NCBI GenBank assembly: GCA_028293745.1
Contig: JAQGOF010000022.1
Location: 1-33,225, forward strand
Reading direction: 5' to 3'
Length of the DNA stretch: 33,225 bases
From: Gammaproteobacteria bacterium
Lineage (GTDB): Bacteria > Pseudomonadota > Gammaproteobacteria > Steroidobacterales > Steroidobacteraceae
The notes beneath the pieces were generated by a model that was not told where the DNA came from, made no database searches, and was given only the letters and a program-made list of their open reading frames with translations. Position 1 is the first letter of the stretch; each line of letters starts with the position of its first letter. A program made the position numbers and the translations under genes. Positions 8,686 to 18,120 of this stretch are shown one piece after another.

Positions 8686-10209
8686 ATGACCACGGGCCCA
8701 TCGGATCGTCGCATTCGAAAGGTCGTGATCGTCGGCGGCGGCACCGCCGGCTGGATGGCGGCCGCGGTTCTCGCGCGGGTGTTCAAGGGCCATTGCCCGA
8801 TAGAGGTTATCGAGTCCTCCGAGATCGGCACCGTGGGTGTTGGCGAGGCCACCATCCCCGCTCTCGTGCTGCTCAACCAGCTCCTCGGGGTGGACGAGAA
8901 TGACTTCATCCGCAAGACCAACGCGACCTTCAAACTGGGCATCGAATTCAAGGACTGGACGCGGGTGGGGCATAGCTATTTCCACCCGTTCGGATTCTAT
9001 GGCGGCAGTATCGAGGCTACGGACTTCCATCATTACTGGCTGAAGCTGCGAGCGCTTGGAGAGGAAACGCCGCTCGCTGACTATTCATTGGCCAATGTCG
9101 CTGCGAAGCTCGGACGCTTTGCACGGCCAACGACCGACCCCCGATCGGTGTTGTCGACATTCGCGTACGCCTTTCATTTCGACGCCGCGCTATACGCTCG
9201 CTATCTGCGGGGCTACGCCGAACAGAGGGGAGTGCGCCGCCGCGATCGTAAGATCGTGGATGTCCAACTCCGGGGCGGAGACGGGTTCATAGAGGCCGTG
9301 GTGTTGGAAGGAGGGGAGCGGGTAGAGGGCGATCTCTTCATCGACTGCTCCGGCTTTCGCGGCCTGTTGATCGAGCAGGCGCTGAAGACCGGATATGAGG
9401 ATTGGTCACACTGGCTGTTGTGCGACCGAGCCGTGGCAGTTCCGTCGAAGAACGTTGGCGCACTGACGCCCTACACGCGTTCTACCGCGCGTGAGGCGGG
9501 CTGGCAATGGCGCATTCCGCTACAACACCGAACCGGCAATGGTTACGTCTACTGCAGCCGGTACCTGGGAGATGACGAGGCGGCCGCTACGTTGTTGGCC
9601 AATCTGGATGGCGAGGCACTCGCTGAGCCGCGGATGTTGCAATTCACCACGGGACGACGCCGCAAGTTCTGGAACAGGAACTGTGTGGCCCTCGGTCTCG
9701 CGAGCGGCTTCATGGAGCCGCTGGAGTCCACGAGCATTCATCTCATCCAGACCGGTATGACGAAACTGGTGAGACTGTTTCCGGACCGGGACTTCAATCC
9801 CCTCCTCATCGAGGAATACAACCGCCAGGCGCTGCTGGAATTCGAGCGCATCCGGGACTTCATCATCCTGCACTACAAGGCGGGCGAGCGCCGCGATACA
9901 CCCCTGTGGAAGTACTCCCGGGAGATGGCCATACCGGAGACCTTGAGCTTCAAGATCGAGCACTTTCGGGCCCATGGCCGGCTCGTCAGTCTCGGCAACG
10001 AGCTCTTCCAGGACCCGAACTGGCTTGCCGTGCTGACGGGACAGGGAATCATACCGCAGGGATTCGATCCGCTCGTCGATGTCCTCAGCGCCGCGGAGAT
10101 CCGCCGGCATTTGGCAGCCATGCGGCTGGCCATACGCCAGGCGGCCGAGGCGATGCCGACACATGACGAGTTTCTCGCGCAGAACTGCAGGGCGCAGATG
10201 GTTGCTTAA
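8686..10209 (+). CDS. Flavin-dependent tryptophan-halogenase-family protein (second of tandem pair)
   Basis: This 507-residue paralogue of the preceding gene shows clear identity along its whole length ([14 protein letters not shown], GYEDWSx[33 protein letters not shown]). Numbered from ATG 8686, GGGTAG is at 17-22, the catalytic-type lysine is K83, WQWRIP is 273-278, and the probable catalytic glutamate is E347. I chose the ATG because GAGGGAG at 8676-8682 stands just before it. A TTG at 8662 overlapping the previous stop would add eight residues. The pair looks like an old tandem duplication: the copies differ at many positions but keep the active site. It is probably in one operon with the receptor and the small exported protein that follows 17 bases later. 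Confidence 0.88.
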   Translation: MTTGPSDRRIRKVVIVGGGTAGWMAAAVLARVFKGHCPIEVIESSEIGTVGVGEATIPALVLLNQLLGVDENDFIRKTNATFKLGIEFKDWTRVGHSYFHPFGFYGGSIEATDFHHYWLKLRALGEETPLADYSLANVAAKLGRFARPTTDPRSVLSTFAYAFHFDAALYARYLRGYAEQRGVRRRDRKIVDVQLRGGDGFIEAVVLEGGERVEGDLFIDCSGFRGLLIEQALKTGYEDWSHWLLCDRAVAVPSKNVGALTPYTRSTAREAGWQWRIPLQHRTGNGYVYCSRYLGDDEAAATLLANLDGEALAEPRMLQFTTGRRRKFWNRNCVALGLASGFMEPLESTSIHLIQTGMTKLVRLFPDRDFNPLLIEEYNRQALLEFERIRDFIILHYKAGERRDTPLWKYSREMAIPETLSFKIEHFRAHGRLVSLGNELFQDPNWLAVLTGQGIIPQGFDPLVDVLSAAEIRRHLAAMRLAIRQAAEAMPTHDEFLAQNCRAQMVA

Positions 10210-10226
10210 CAAGGAGAGGAGGAGTC

Positions 10227-10904
10227 ATGAAGCGTACGTTCTCGATTGGATTTGTCGCGATTCTGCTTGTGTCCCAGGCAATCGCAACTGCGGGGGTGGC
10301 CGCCGCCTCTGTGACCGAGGGTCTGACGTCCACGAAGGATCACGGCGTGGTCAGTGTGGAGTCTGATCCCACCCTGGCGGATGGACGGCTGGTCGTGAAA
10401 GTCGTTGCGATGAACCGGACGCAGACGGCTGCAAGCTTCGGCCCGCAGGACGTCAAAGTCTTCACGGCGGCTGGCACGCCTGTGAAACTGATGTCGATCG
10501 ACCAACTCGTGCAAGAGGCCAGGGCCGCTGCCGATGATGGAGCTGATACCGTGACTCATAACCCAACTGTCCACTCCGGACCGCTCCTGCACCACGATTC
10601 GTCCGGGCGGCCGGATGTCAGCGGATATACGGGCGGCAACGATAGAATGAGCGGCATGGACGCCAGCCAGACGCGCATAGTCGCGAAAGCGGCCAAGGAC
10701 GACTCCAAGCTTCAAGCGCAGATTGCAAGTCTGAACGCTGCCGTTCTTCATGACTTGACGATTGCACCCGCAGCCGCTGCGGGCGGCCAGATCGTGACCG
10801 AAAAACTGAAGTTCGCGCGCAAGGAAGCGCATGACTTGCGCCTGGTTGTCGACTTCAACGGCGAGCAGCACGAGTTTGACTTCGCGGCGCCGCCGTCGCG
10901 ATGA
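10227..10904 (+). CDS. Small exported protein of unknown function
   Basis: I do not recognise this 225-residue protein. It starts with a clear signal peptide (MKRTFSIG, hydrophobic to about 22, AxA-type site near AAA at 25-27). A beta-rich segment about 40-90 follows (GVVSVESDPTLADGRLVVKVVAMNRT, then FGPQDVKVFTAAGTPVKLM). The middle is low in hydrophobicity, with His, Ser and Gly (about 110-140). A basic C-terminal part ends in EKLKFARKEAHDLRLVVDFNGEQHEFDF, which looks like two antiparallel strands. The start has a strong AAGGAGAGGAGG site. The gene follows the second halogenase by 17 bases, so it probably belongs to the receptor operon and acts in the periplasm. Its stop lies 21 bases from the stop of the opposing GH31 gene. 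Confidence 0.75.
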   Translation: MKRTFSIGFVAILLVSQAIATAGVAAASVTEGLTSTKDHGVVSVESDPTLADGRLVVKVVAMNRTQTAASFGPQDVKVFTAAGTPVKLMSIDQLVQEARAAADDGADTVTHNPTVHSGPLLHHDSSGRPDVSGYTGGNDRMSGMDASQTRIVAKAAKDDSKLQAQIASLNAAVLHDLTIAPAAAAGGQIVTEKLKFARKEAHDLRLVVDFNGEQHEFDFAAPPSR

Positions 10905-10925
10905 GTGACCGGGCGGATCTGGCGG

Positions 10926-13265
10926 CTACCGGACGACCTTCGTCAATTCGGCGATCGAGGCTCCCGCCAAGGGGACGCCCTTGGCGGTGAGTTGTCCTCG
11001 CTCATCGTCCCAGCGCAGCCGGGTGAGCCGGCCCTGACCCTTTTCGTAGTCGGCAGTGACGCCGTCGTCGTCGTAGAGCGCGAATTCGGATCCTCGGCCG
11101 GGATAGACGCGGATCTCCTTGATCGCCTGTGATGCGGAGGTGTTCTGGATGTCGCTTCCCATCGGAATGATCGAGCCGGCCGCCACGAATAGCGGGATGG
11201 TCCCGATCGGTGCGGCCACCGTGACGGTCTGGCCGCCCTTGAGTCGCTCGTTGGTCCAGTAGTTGTACCAGTCGCGGCCGGCAGGCAAGTAAACCTGACG
11301 GGACTCGCGGCCTTGCTCCGTTACCGGTGCGACCAGAAATGCCGGCCCGAACATGTATTCATCTCCCATGTTGGATACGTTCGGGTCGTTCGGAAAATCC
11401 ATGAACAGGGCGCGCATGAAGGGCGCACCCGTGTCGTACGTCTGTTTGCCGAGTGAATAGATGTAAGGCATCAATGTGTAGCGCAGTCGCAGGTACTTGC
11501 TGATCACCGCTTCTGCCTGCTTCCCGTACGACCAAACTTCCGTGCTCTTTCGCGAGCCGTGCGCCCGCATCGTTGGTGTGAAGGTTGCGTATTCGTACCA
11601 CCGCGCGATCAACTCCGGGTAATCATCGTTGTGCCCTACAACATCGCGTGCGTCGGAGGGATCCAGCAGCGCAGTTCGTTCAGGTGTGTGCGACTGCGGC
11701 AGCCATTGCCAGCCGCCGATATCGTTGCCCCAGTACGCGAGACCCGAAGCTGTGAAGTTCAGGCCCGTAGGAATCTGCCGCTGGAGCGCTTCCCACGTCG
11801 GGTTGATATCGGAGGACCAGAAAAGGCTCCCATAGCGTTGCGAGCCTAGATACGCGGCACGCGCGAGGATCAGATTTCGTTTGTTGGCACGGTCGCGGCG
11901 CGAGCCCTCGGCGACACCCTGCGTGTGCAGCAGCGGGAAGACATTGTGATAGCGGTCGCCGGATCCGATGCTGTAGAAGTAGCCGTCAGGCACGAGATCG
12001 GGCTCGGTCTCATCCAGCCAGAACCAGTCGAATCCGTGGCTGGCGATGTTGTCGCGTATCCGGTCCCAGTACCACTCGCGGGCCTGCGGATTGGTGCTGT
12101 CGATCAGCGCGCCGGCACGGTCGCTGCGCTCGGCCATGCCGTCCACGGCCTTACCGTCCTTGTCCTTCAGAAGCCAGCCTTTCGCCGCCAGGAAGTCAAA
12201 GTAGCGCGATTCCTTCTCGAAGCGCGGCCAGACGCTGATGATGCTGTGCACGCCCTGCTCGTGCAGCTTGCGATTCATCGCCGTCGGATCCGGAAATGCA
12301 GTGGGATCGATGTCGAGCTGGCCCATGCGAGTCCAGTAAAACCAGTCAACGACCATGATGTCGAGCGGATAGCCGCGTGAGCGGTAACCGTCAGCGACAT
12401 CAAGCACCTGCTGCTGGGTCTCGTACCGAGCCTTGCTCTGGATGTAACCGAATGCCGCTTTGGGCGGTAGCGGGGTTGCGCCGGTGATCTTACGATACCC
12501 GGCATACAATTCGTCCAGCGTCGCACCGGTAATCACGAAGTAGGAAACACGCTCGCCGACGTTGGACTTCCAGGTCGTGTGGTCGTGCACTCCCGCCGAT
12601 ACTACTGTGTCGGAGGGGTTGTCCCAGACGATGCCATAGCCCTTGTTGGTGACCAGGAACGGTACGCACACGGTTTCACCGGCCGGCGCGTCGTAGAAGT
12701 GTTTGCAATCGATGCTGCGGCCGCGGTAATCCAATACTCCGTCCTGGTTTTGTCCGAGTCCGTAATAGTGCTCGTCAGCAGGCGCCTGAAAAGTCGCGCC
12801 CACTCGAAAAGTCTTTTCCCCGTTGACTGTGTGCGGCGCCATTTCCCAGCCGCTCATCTGCAGAATGGGCTTGCCGCCAGGCGTGCGCACTGTCAGAGAT
12901 ACCGGCGGCAGCGAGGGTGCGAAGTAGCGTTCCATCTGGCTCGGCGGATTCGGCCACGGCTGTGCCTTTACTTCGAGCGACACGAGGTCGGATGAAAACT
13001 CATCGCCCGAGGGCAGGGTCCGGTGCTTCCATCCCGTGGCATCCGCCGCGGCCATGATCCCGAAACCGGGAGGCGCGAGCGCCAGATCCTTGTCGACGCT
13101 GAGAGTGACTCGGACGATGTTGGGTGCGTAAGCCTCGATCGATACGTGGCTGCCGTTGCGGTCGAGGAGCGCGAGCGGCGCCGCGACTGCGGCGCCTCGC
13201 GTACCCATGAGGATGAGCGCCAGGCAGATCGTGTGGGCAGGACGAGGCATGGCAACGCGAGGCAT
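10926..13265 (-). CDS. GH31 glycoside hydrolase, probable alpha-xylosidase
   Basis: From the chosen start this is a 779-residue exported GH31 enzyme that should remove alpha-1,6-xylose from the non-reducing end of xyloglucan oligosaccharides. The nucleophile region WFWLDETEPD puts the catalytic Asp at about 418, and WSSDINPTWEAL puts the acid/base Asp at about 486. The N-terminal beta-sandwich (LDRNGSHVSIEAYAPNIVRVTLS) and the C-terminal DUF5110-like tail (EIRVYPGRGSEFALYDDDG) are both present. Alpha-xylosidase is preferred over alpha-glucosidase because of the GH74/GH12/GH3/GH29 context. The open frame extends to 13346 and overlaps GH29; starting at 13265 or 13250 (MPRPAHTICLALILMG) avoids the overlap and gives a good signal peptide, though no strong ribosome binding site is seen for any choice. 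It follows GH29 in one operon. Confidence 0.85.
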   Translation of the reverse strand: MPRVAMPRPAHTICLALILMGTRGAAVAAPLALLDRNGSHVSIEAYAPNIVRVTLSVDKDLALAPPGFGIMAAADATGWKHRTLPSGDEFSSDLVSLEVKAQPWPNPPSQMERYFAPSLPPVSLTVRTPGGKPILQMSGWEMAPHTVNGEKTFRVGATFQAPADEHYYGLGQNQDGVLDYRGRSIDCKHFYDAPAGETVCVPFLVTNKGYGIVWDNPSDTVVSAGVHDHTTWKSNVGERVSYFVITGATLDELYAGYRKITGATPLPPKAAFGYIQSKARYETQQQVLDVADGYRSRGYPLDIMVVDWFYWTRMGQLDIDPTAFPDPTAMNRKLHEQGVHSIISVWPRFEKESRYFDFLAAKGWLLKDKDGKAVDGMAERSDRAGALIDSTNPQAREWYWDRIRDNIASHGFDWFWLDETEPDLVPDGYFYSIGSGDRYHNVFPLLHTQGVAEGSRRDRANKRNLILARAAYLGSQRYGSLFWSSDINPTWEALQRQIPTGLNFTASGLAYWGNDIGGWQWLPQSHTPERTALLDPSDARDVVGHNDDYPELIARWYEYATFTPTMRAHGSRKSTEVWSYGKQAEAVISKYLRLRYTLMPYIYSLGKQTYDTGAPFMRALFMDFPNDPNVSNMGDEYMFGPAFLVAPVTEQGRESRQVYLPAGRDWYNYWTNERLKGGQTVTVAAPIGTIPLFVAAGSIIPMGSDIQNTSASQAIKEIRVYPGRGSEFALYDDDGVTADYEKGQGRLTRLRWDDERGQLTAKGVPLAGASIAELTKVVR

Positions 13266-13299
13266 GCCAACACGAGCGCAACCGATTTGTGTATTGGCC

Positions 13300-14955
13300 C
13301 TAGACGAGACCGTCGCCAGATATCTTGAAAGCGTAAGCATGGTCACCGATTTTGTGTTGCGGCAGAGTGATTGTCAGTCCGTGATCGTTGCGTACATGGC
13401 GCAGCGGCTGGCCCATCCCGAGGAGCTCAACCTGGCGAACCTGTCCCTGCGTGCCGGCTGCCAGCGATTTGATCGTCAGCGTGTTGGTATCCGGCCAGGC
13501 CAGGACGAGGGCGTACAGCGCGCGGTGCCGTGTCGTGAAACGGATGTCCTGCGCGGTGAACGGCTTCGTATCGCTTTCACCGAACATGCCGGCGTGAACC
13601 TGCGTGGGTCCTTCTCCGTAGATTCTCCAGGGACGCGTGCCGAAAATCGCCTCGCCGTTGATTTTCATCCATGCGCCCAGCGATTCGAGTATCTCGACCT
13701 CGTCGGAGTCGATAGTGCCGTTGCCGCGCATCGGCACACTCAATAGCAAATTGCCATTCTTCGCGACCACGTCACACAGCCGGCTGACGACGGAACCTGC
13801 GCTCTTATAACCGTGGCGCTCGAACAGCGAGCGGTCGTAGTGCCAATTCCCGAGACAAGTGTCGGTCTGCCACGGCTGCGGACGCAGGGAATCGCTGAAG
13901 CCGCGTTCGACATCCTCGACCAGCGCGCCGCGTTGCTCCGGTGTCAGCACCTTGCCGGTGACTACCGATTCCAGCGCGCCGCGATTCCATACCGAGCTGG
14001 CGTTGTAGTACCAGGCGGTTACGTCGAGTCCGGCTTGTCCCAGCGGCAGGCCGCTATTGTCGAAGTACACGAGGTCCGGGCGATATTTCTCGAGCAGATC
14101 CCTACAGCGCAATGACCAGCGCTGCACGAATCGCGGATTGTTCGGCGGCGGCTCCTCGGTCCACACCCGGTCGTGCTCCTCATGCCAGCGTTTGACTGCG
14201 GCAATGTCATGCAGCCCGTCGGGCATCTCGAAATTCGGACCGGTGTAAAGATCCTGTGGGTCAAGTCCGTCCCACCATTTTCCCTTGCCGTCTTGCCGGC
14301 GCAATACCGCCGCGTCATAACGTACTCCGGCCAGTGGCCCTTCGCCGTCGTACCCGTAAGCGGTCTGAAACCAATGCCAGGCATGCGCGGAGTGATTGCT
14401 GACGCCAAAGCGCAGTCCGGCCTCGCGCGCCGTTTTGGCCCAGATGCCCACGATGTCCTTCTTCGGACCGATGTTTACGGAGTTCCACGCATGGTGTGTG
14501 GAATCGAACGTGTCGAAATTGTCGTGATGATTTGCAAGCGCGACGAAATACCTGGCGCCTGCCTTGCGGTAGAGCTCCATCAGCCTTTCCGGTTCCCAGG
14601 CTTCAGCTTTCCACAGATGATCGATTTCCATGAAGCCGAACCGGCTGGGATGACCGTAGTGCTTGACGTGATATTCGTAGGCCGGTTCGCCCTGCTGATA
14701 CATCAACCGCGCATACCAGTCGCCCTGCTCGGGTACGCACTGTGCGCTCCAATGCGCCCAGATTCCGAATTTCGCGTCCCGAAACCACTCGGGAACCCTG
14801 TACTGGGTGAGCGAGCTCCAGCTCGCTTGAAACGCGCCAGCGGCGGCGCGTGAATGCGAGGGCAGCCACAGCGATGAGCTGAGGCCGGCCATGGTGCTGC
14901 CCAGGAACCTGCGTCGCGTCAGCATTGGATGGTCGGTTGTGACATGACCCGCCAT
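13300..14955 (-). CDS. GH29 alpha-L-fucosidase, Tat-exported
   Basis: This 551-residue protein carries a twin-arginine signal, RRRFLG at residues 14-19 followed by a weakly hydrophobic stretch, so it is probably exported folded. GH29 features: WFRDAKFGIWAHW (57-69), the barrel strand VALANHHDNFDTF (138-150), RFGVSNHSAHAW, and DLVYFDNSG with the probable nucleophile D299. A beta-sandwich C-terminal domain follows about residue 420. GH29 enzymes are retaining fucosidases; here the likely target is the terminal fucose of fucogalactoxyloglucan side chains. An alternative start at 14925 (MLTRRRFLG) lies closer to the Tat motif; neither start has a clear ribosome binding site. It is the first gene of a GH29-GH31 operon, divergent from GH3 across about 90 bases. 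Confidence 0.87.
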   Translation of the reverse strand: MAGHVTTDHPMLTRRRFLGSTMAGLSSSLWLPSHSRAAAGAFQASWSSLTQYRVPEWFRDAKFGIWAHWSAQCVPEQGDWYARLMYQQGEPAYEYHVKHYGHPSRFGFMEIDHLWKAEAWEPERLMELYRKAGARYFVALANHHDNFDTFDSTHHAWNSVNIGPKKDIVGIWAKTAREAGLRFGVSNHSAHAWHWFQTAYGYDGEGPLAGVRYDAAVLRRQDGKGKWWDGLDPQDLYTGPNFEMPDGLHDIAAVKRWHEEHDRVWTEEPPPNNPRFVQRWSLRCRDLLEKYRPDLVYFDNSGLPLGQAGLDVTAWYYNASSVWNRGALESVVTGKVLTPEQRGALVEDVERGFSDSLRPQPWQTDTCLGNWHYDRSLFERHGYKSAGSVVSRLCDVVAKNGNLLLSVPMRGNGTIDSDEVEILESLGAWMKINGEAIFGTRPWRIYGEGPTQVHAGMFGESDTKPFTAQDIRFTTRHRALYALVLAWPDTNTLTIKSLAAGTQGQVRQVELLGMGQPLRHVRNDHGLTITLPQHKIGDHAYAFKISGDGLV

Positions 14956-15043
14956 TGTGGCGAGGTTCGTGGCCGGTCACCAATTGGATTTAGACGCGTA
15001 TCGATATCAATTTCGATCTAGCGGCTCCCGCGAGAACCCCTTG

Positions 15044-17347
15044 ATGTCGGATGGCCAAAACCGCACCATCCGCGTCGCGTGTTCGGCGGTACGTGCGCCG
15101 GCCGGTCGGGAGGGATTCAAACTGAGTCGTACAATTGCTTCTGGGCTCGCCGCTCTTGTGGCGATGCTGACCTGCGTTTCGTCCGGGGCGGCGGAACAAC
15201 TGCAACCCGACAAGCCGTGGATGAATCCCGCTCTCGATACGGACTCGCGCACCCGGGTGCTGCTCGAGGCCATGACTCGAGACGAGAAGCTCGCCCTGGT
15301 ATTCGGCTATTTCTCCAGCGATGCGCCCTGGAAGAATTTCAAGAAACCCGCGGCGGGACTGGAGCAGTCGGCCGGCTATGTCGGCGGCAGCTCCCGGCTC
15401 GGTATTCCGGCACTCATGGAGACGGATGCCGGGACCGGAGTGGCCAGCCAGCCTGGGCCAAATCCCCGCCTGCGCACCGCGTTGCCGTCCAATCTTGCCA
15501 CGGCGGCCAGCTGGGATCCCGATCTGGCATACGCCGGCGGCCGGATGATCGGCAACGAAGCACGCCTGAGTGGCTTCAACGTTCTGCTGGCCGGAGGCAT
15601 CAACCTCCTGCGCGAGCCGCGCAACGGGCGCAATTTCGAATATGGGGGTGAGGATCCCCTGCTGGCAGCCAACATCGTGGCCGCGCAGATCCGCGGCATT
15701 CAATCCAATCACATCATTTCGACCATCAAGCACTACGCACTGAACGATCAGGAAACCAACCGCACCACTCTCAGTGTGCACATCGACGACCGCTCTGCGC
15801 GCATGTCGGATTTGCTTGCCTTTGAGCTGGCCATCGCGCAGTCCAGTCCCGGTGCCGTCATGTGTGCATATAACCGCGTCAACGAGGTGTACAGCTGTGA
15901 AAGCCGGTGGCTGCTCGATGAGGTGTTGAAGAGCGACTGGGGCTACAAAGGGTTTGTGATGTCTGACTGGGGAGCGACCCATTCGACTATCCCTGCGGCC
16001 AATGCCGGATTGGACCAGCAGTCAGGATATCCGTTCGATGCCTCGCCGTATTTCGCCGACGCATTGAAGGAGGCTGTCGAGGATGGTTACGTACCCGCAG
16101 CGCGTCTCGATGACATGGCGGCACGAATCCTCCGGTCGATGTTCGTCAATGGACTGTTTGACGAGCCTGTCAAGGCGGGGGACATCGATTTCGCAGGCCA
16201 CGCCGAGGTGAGCCGGGCCGCTGCCGAAGGCGCGATGGTGCTGCTGAAGAACGACCACCACTTGCTGCCTCTCGCCAAGAGCGTCAGATCCATTTTGATT
16301 GTCGGCTCGCACGCGGATGCGGGTGTGCTCTCGGGCGGCGGCTCATCGCAGGTGTACCCAGTAAGCGGAACTGCGCTGCTGGAGCGACGGCCCAAAGGCG
16401 CCGGACCCAGGGTCTATTTTCGCTCCTCCCCCATGCAGGCATTGGCGGCTCATATCCCAGCGCGCATAACGTATGACGCGGGCACGGATATCAAAGCGGC
16501 CGCAAAGCTCGCGCGTCACAGCGACGTGGTCATCGTGTTCGCTCGCCAGTGGACCACTGAAGGCCTCGACAGCACGATGCACCTGGACGAAGAACAGGAT
16601 GCCTTGATTGTGGCACTGGCGCGGGTCAACGCCAAAACTGTGGTGGTGCTGGAAACCGGCGGCCCGGTGCTCATGCCGTGGGTCGATAAGGTGGCAGCCG
16701 TATTGGAGGCCTGGTATCCGGGCTCGAGCGGGGGAGAGGCCATCGCGCGAGTGCTGGTGGGCGAAGTTAATCCGTCCGGCCGTCTGCCTGTGACTTTCCC
16801 GCGATCGCTCGAGCAACTGCCGCGTCCGCACTTGGATGGCTTTCCCGAGCAGCACAACGCGCGTTTCTCCGTTGACTACACGATTGAAGGTGCGGCCGTC
16901 GGCTACAAGTGGTTTGACCGCAGGCACTTCGAGCCCCTGTTCCCGTTTGGTCATGGCTTGTCTTACAGCAAGTTTGATTTTTCCAACTTCGCTGCCGAAG
17001 TTGACGACAAGCGATTGAGCGTCCGTTTTGCGGTCAAGAACACGGGTGACCGCGCAGGAAAGTACGTGGCGCAGGTTTATGTGTCGCCCATCGGAGGTGC
17101 GGCAGCCAGCGGCTGGGAAGCTCCGAAACGTCTGTCTGGATTCAAGAAGGTGAGCTTGCAGCCGGGGGAGGGCGCCGACGTGAGCCTGAGTATCGAGCCG
17201 CGAATACTGGCGGTGTATGACGATGCGGGGAAGAGTTGGGTCATTGAGGAAGGGGATTACGACGTTTCCCTCTCAACCGATGCCCGTACTGTGGTTAGTC
17301 ACACGAAAGTGCATATTCCGCGGCAGATCATTCCTATCTCGCGCTGA
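15044..17347 (+). CDS. GH3 beta-glucosidase
   Basis: From the chosen start this is a 767-residue exported GH3 enzyme that should release glucose from the non-reducing end of de-xylosylated xyloglucan oligosaccharides. The barrel domain has KHYALNDQE (about 229-237) and the nucleophile Asp in VMSDWGATH at about D308. A second alpha/beta sandwich domain follows (GAMVLLKN, ETGGPVLMPW, YPGSSGGEAIARVLVGEVNPSGRLPVTFP). A fibronectin-III-like tail starts near LFPFGHGLSYSKF. The signal peptide has a long basic n-region and ends near SSGAAE. The frame opens at a GTG at 14957, but that would overlap the GH29 start; ATG 15044 has a weak GAGAA seven bases before it. Its end overlaps the convergent GH12 gene by 14 bases. 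Confidence 0.88.
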   Translation: MSDGQNRTIRVACSAVRAPAGREGFKLSRTIASGLAALVAMLTCVSSGAAEQLQPDKPWMNPALDTDSRTRVLLEAMTRDEKLALVFGYFSSDAPWKNFKKPAAGLEQSAGYVGGSSRLGIPALMETDAGTGVASQPGPNPRLRTALPSNLATAASWDPDLAYAGGRMIGNEARLSGFNVLLAGGINLLREPRNGRNFEYGGEDPLLAANIVAAQIRGIQSNHIISTIKHYALNDQETNRTTLSVHIDDRSARMSDLLAFELAIAQSSPGAVMCAYNRVNEVYSCESRWLLDEVLKSDWGYKGFVMSDWGATHSTIPAANAGLDQQSGYPFDASPYFADALKEAVEDGYVPAARLDDMAARILRSMFVNGLFDEPVKAGDIDFAGHAEVSRAAAEGAMVLLKNDHHLLPLAKSVRSILIVGSHADAGVLSGGGSSQVYPVSGTALLERRPKGAGPRVYFRSSPMQALAAHIPARITYDAGTDIKAAAKLARHSDVVIVFARQWTTEGLDSTMHLDEEQDALIVALARVNAKTVVVLETGGPVLMPWVDKVAAVLEAWYPGSSGGEAIARVLVGEVNPSGRLPVTFPRSLEQLPRPHLDGFPEQHNARFSVDYTIEGAAVGYKWFDRRHFEPLFPFGHGLSYSKFDFSNFAAEVDDKRLSVRFAVKNTGDRAGKYVAQVYVSPIGGAAASGWEAPKRLSGFKKVSLQPGEGADVSLSIEPRILAVYDDAGKSWVIEEGDYDVSLSTDARTVVSHTKVHIPRQIIPISR

Positions 17348-18116
17348 TGTTGGCGGTTACGTAAGCCCAGCCGTTGCCGCGCGTGATTTCGAGGCCGGCC
17401 TCCACCACGTCCAGATACATCGAGTTGTTGTAGTGGCCAGCGTTGCTGCGGTTGGCCTGAAGCCAGTTGAAGAACGCCTTCATGTCGACATTCAGGCTGC
17501 CACCGGTGGGCAGGTTGCCTTGACCCGCCGTGCCGTGGGGGATGAACGTGTAGACGTAGTACCCTGCGGCGGAGTTATTGCCTTCCCAAAGATCGAAGGT
17601 ATATCCCCCGGCACTGAGCACGCTGGTGCCGGTTTGGCCGCCGATCGGCCAGGAATCGTTGCCCGCCCATACCATCACCTCGAGTTGGGGCGTGGATTTC
17701 GCATTGTCCCAGCGCAGGAACATGTCATAGGCGAAGTCGCCCGCCATGTTGCTGCCGCCCGACGAGTAATTGAACGTGCACGGTATGGATGACGTCGCTG
17801 AGATCTGCTTGGGAAACAGGGTGTCCCCAGTTGGGTTCCAGCCATAGTGCCAGCCGCGGATGACGGCCGGATAGCCATACAGGTTGTAGCTGGAGAAATT
17901 GTATGACACGGTCATGCCCGGCACGCTGTTCGTGCTGAAGCTGCTGTTGATCGTGCTGTTGTTGAAGTTGTTCACCCAGGCGAATTCCGAGCCGTACACC
18001 TTGTAGGGTCCGGCGTGCGCGGCGCAGCAGAAGAGCGCCATTACGCCTGTCGCGACCAGCCGTCCGGCCGCGTTCTTGTAGTTCGATAGCAGTTGTGAGG
18101 CATTACTCGCGATCAT
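17334..18116 (-). CDS. GH12 endo-glucanase/xyloglucanase
   Basis: This 260-residue secreted beta-jelly-roll enzyme should cut internal beta-1,4-glucan bonds in xyloglucan or cellulose. The signal peptide ends near CCAAHA (30-35). GH12 signatures: RGWHYGW (88-94), the nucleophile E146 in LEVMVWAGN (LE-hMhW type), GYTFDLWEG, and the acid/base glutamate E243 in GLEITRGNGWAYV. Length fits a single-domain member; no binding module is present. ATG 18116 is chosen because AGGAG, lying within the last codons of GH74, stands seven bases before it, whereas the frame's further extension to 18167 overlaps GH74 without such a site. The five-base gap to the GH74 stop makes one transcript almost certain. 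Confidence 0.88.
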   Translation of the reverse strand: MIASNASQLLSNYKNAAGRLVATGVMALFCCAAHAGPYKVYGSEFAWVNNFNNSTINSSFSTNSVPGMTVSYNFSSYNLYGYPAVIRGWHYGWNPTGDTLFPKQISATSSIPCTFNYSSGGSNMAGDFAYDMFLRWDNAKSTPQLEVMVWAGNDSWPIGGQTGTSVLSAGGYTFDLWEGNNSAAGYYVYTFIPHGTAGQGNLPTGGSLNVDMKAFFNWLQANRSNAGHYNNSMYLDVVEAGLEITRGNGWAYVTANISAR

Positions 18117-18120
18117 GGGG

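Noticed and set aside
14990-15982. Minus-strand open frame of 330 codons
   Set aside because: It lies wholly opposite the GH3 gene and shows no domain or signal.
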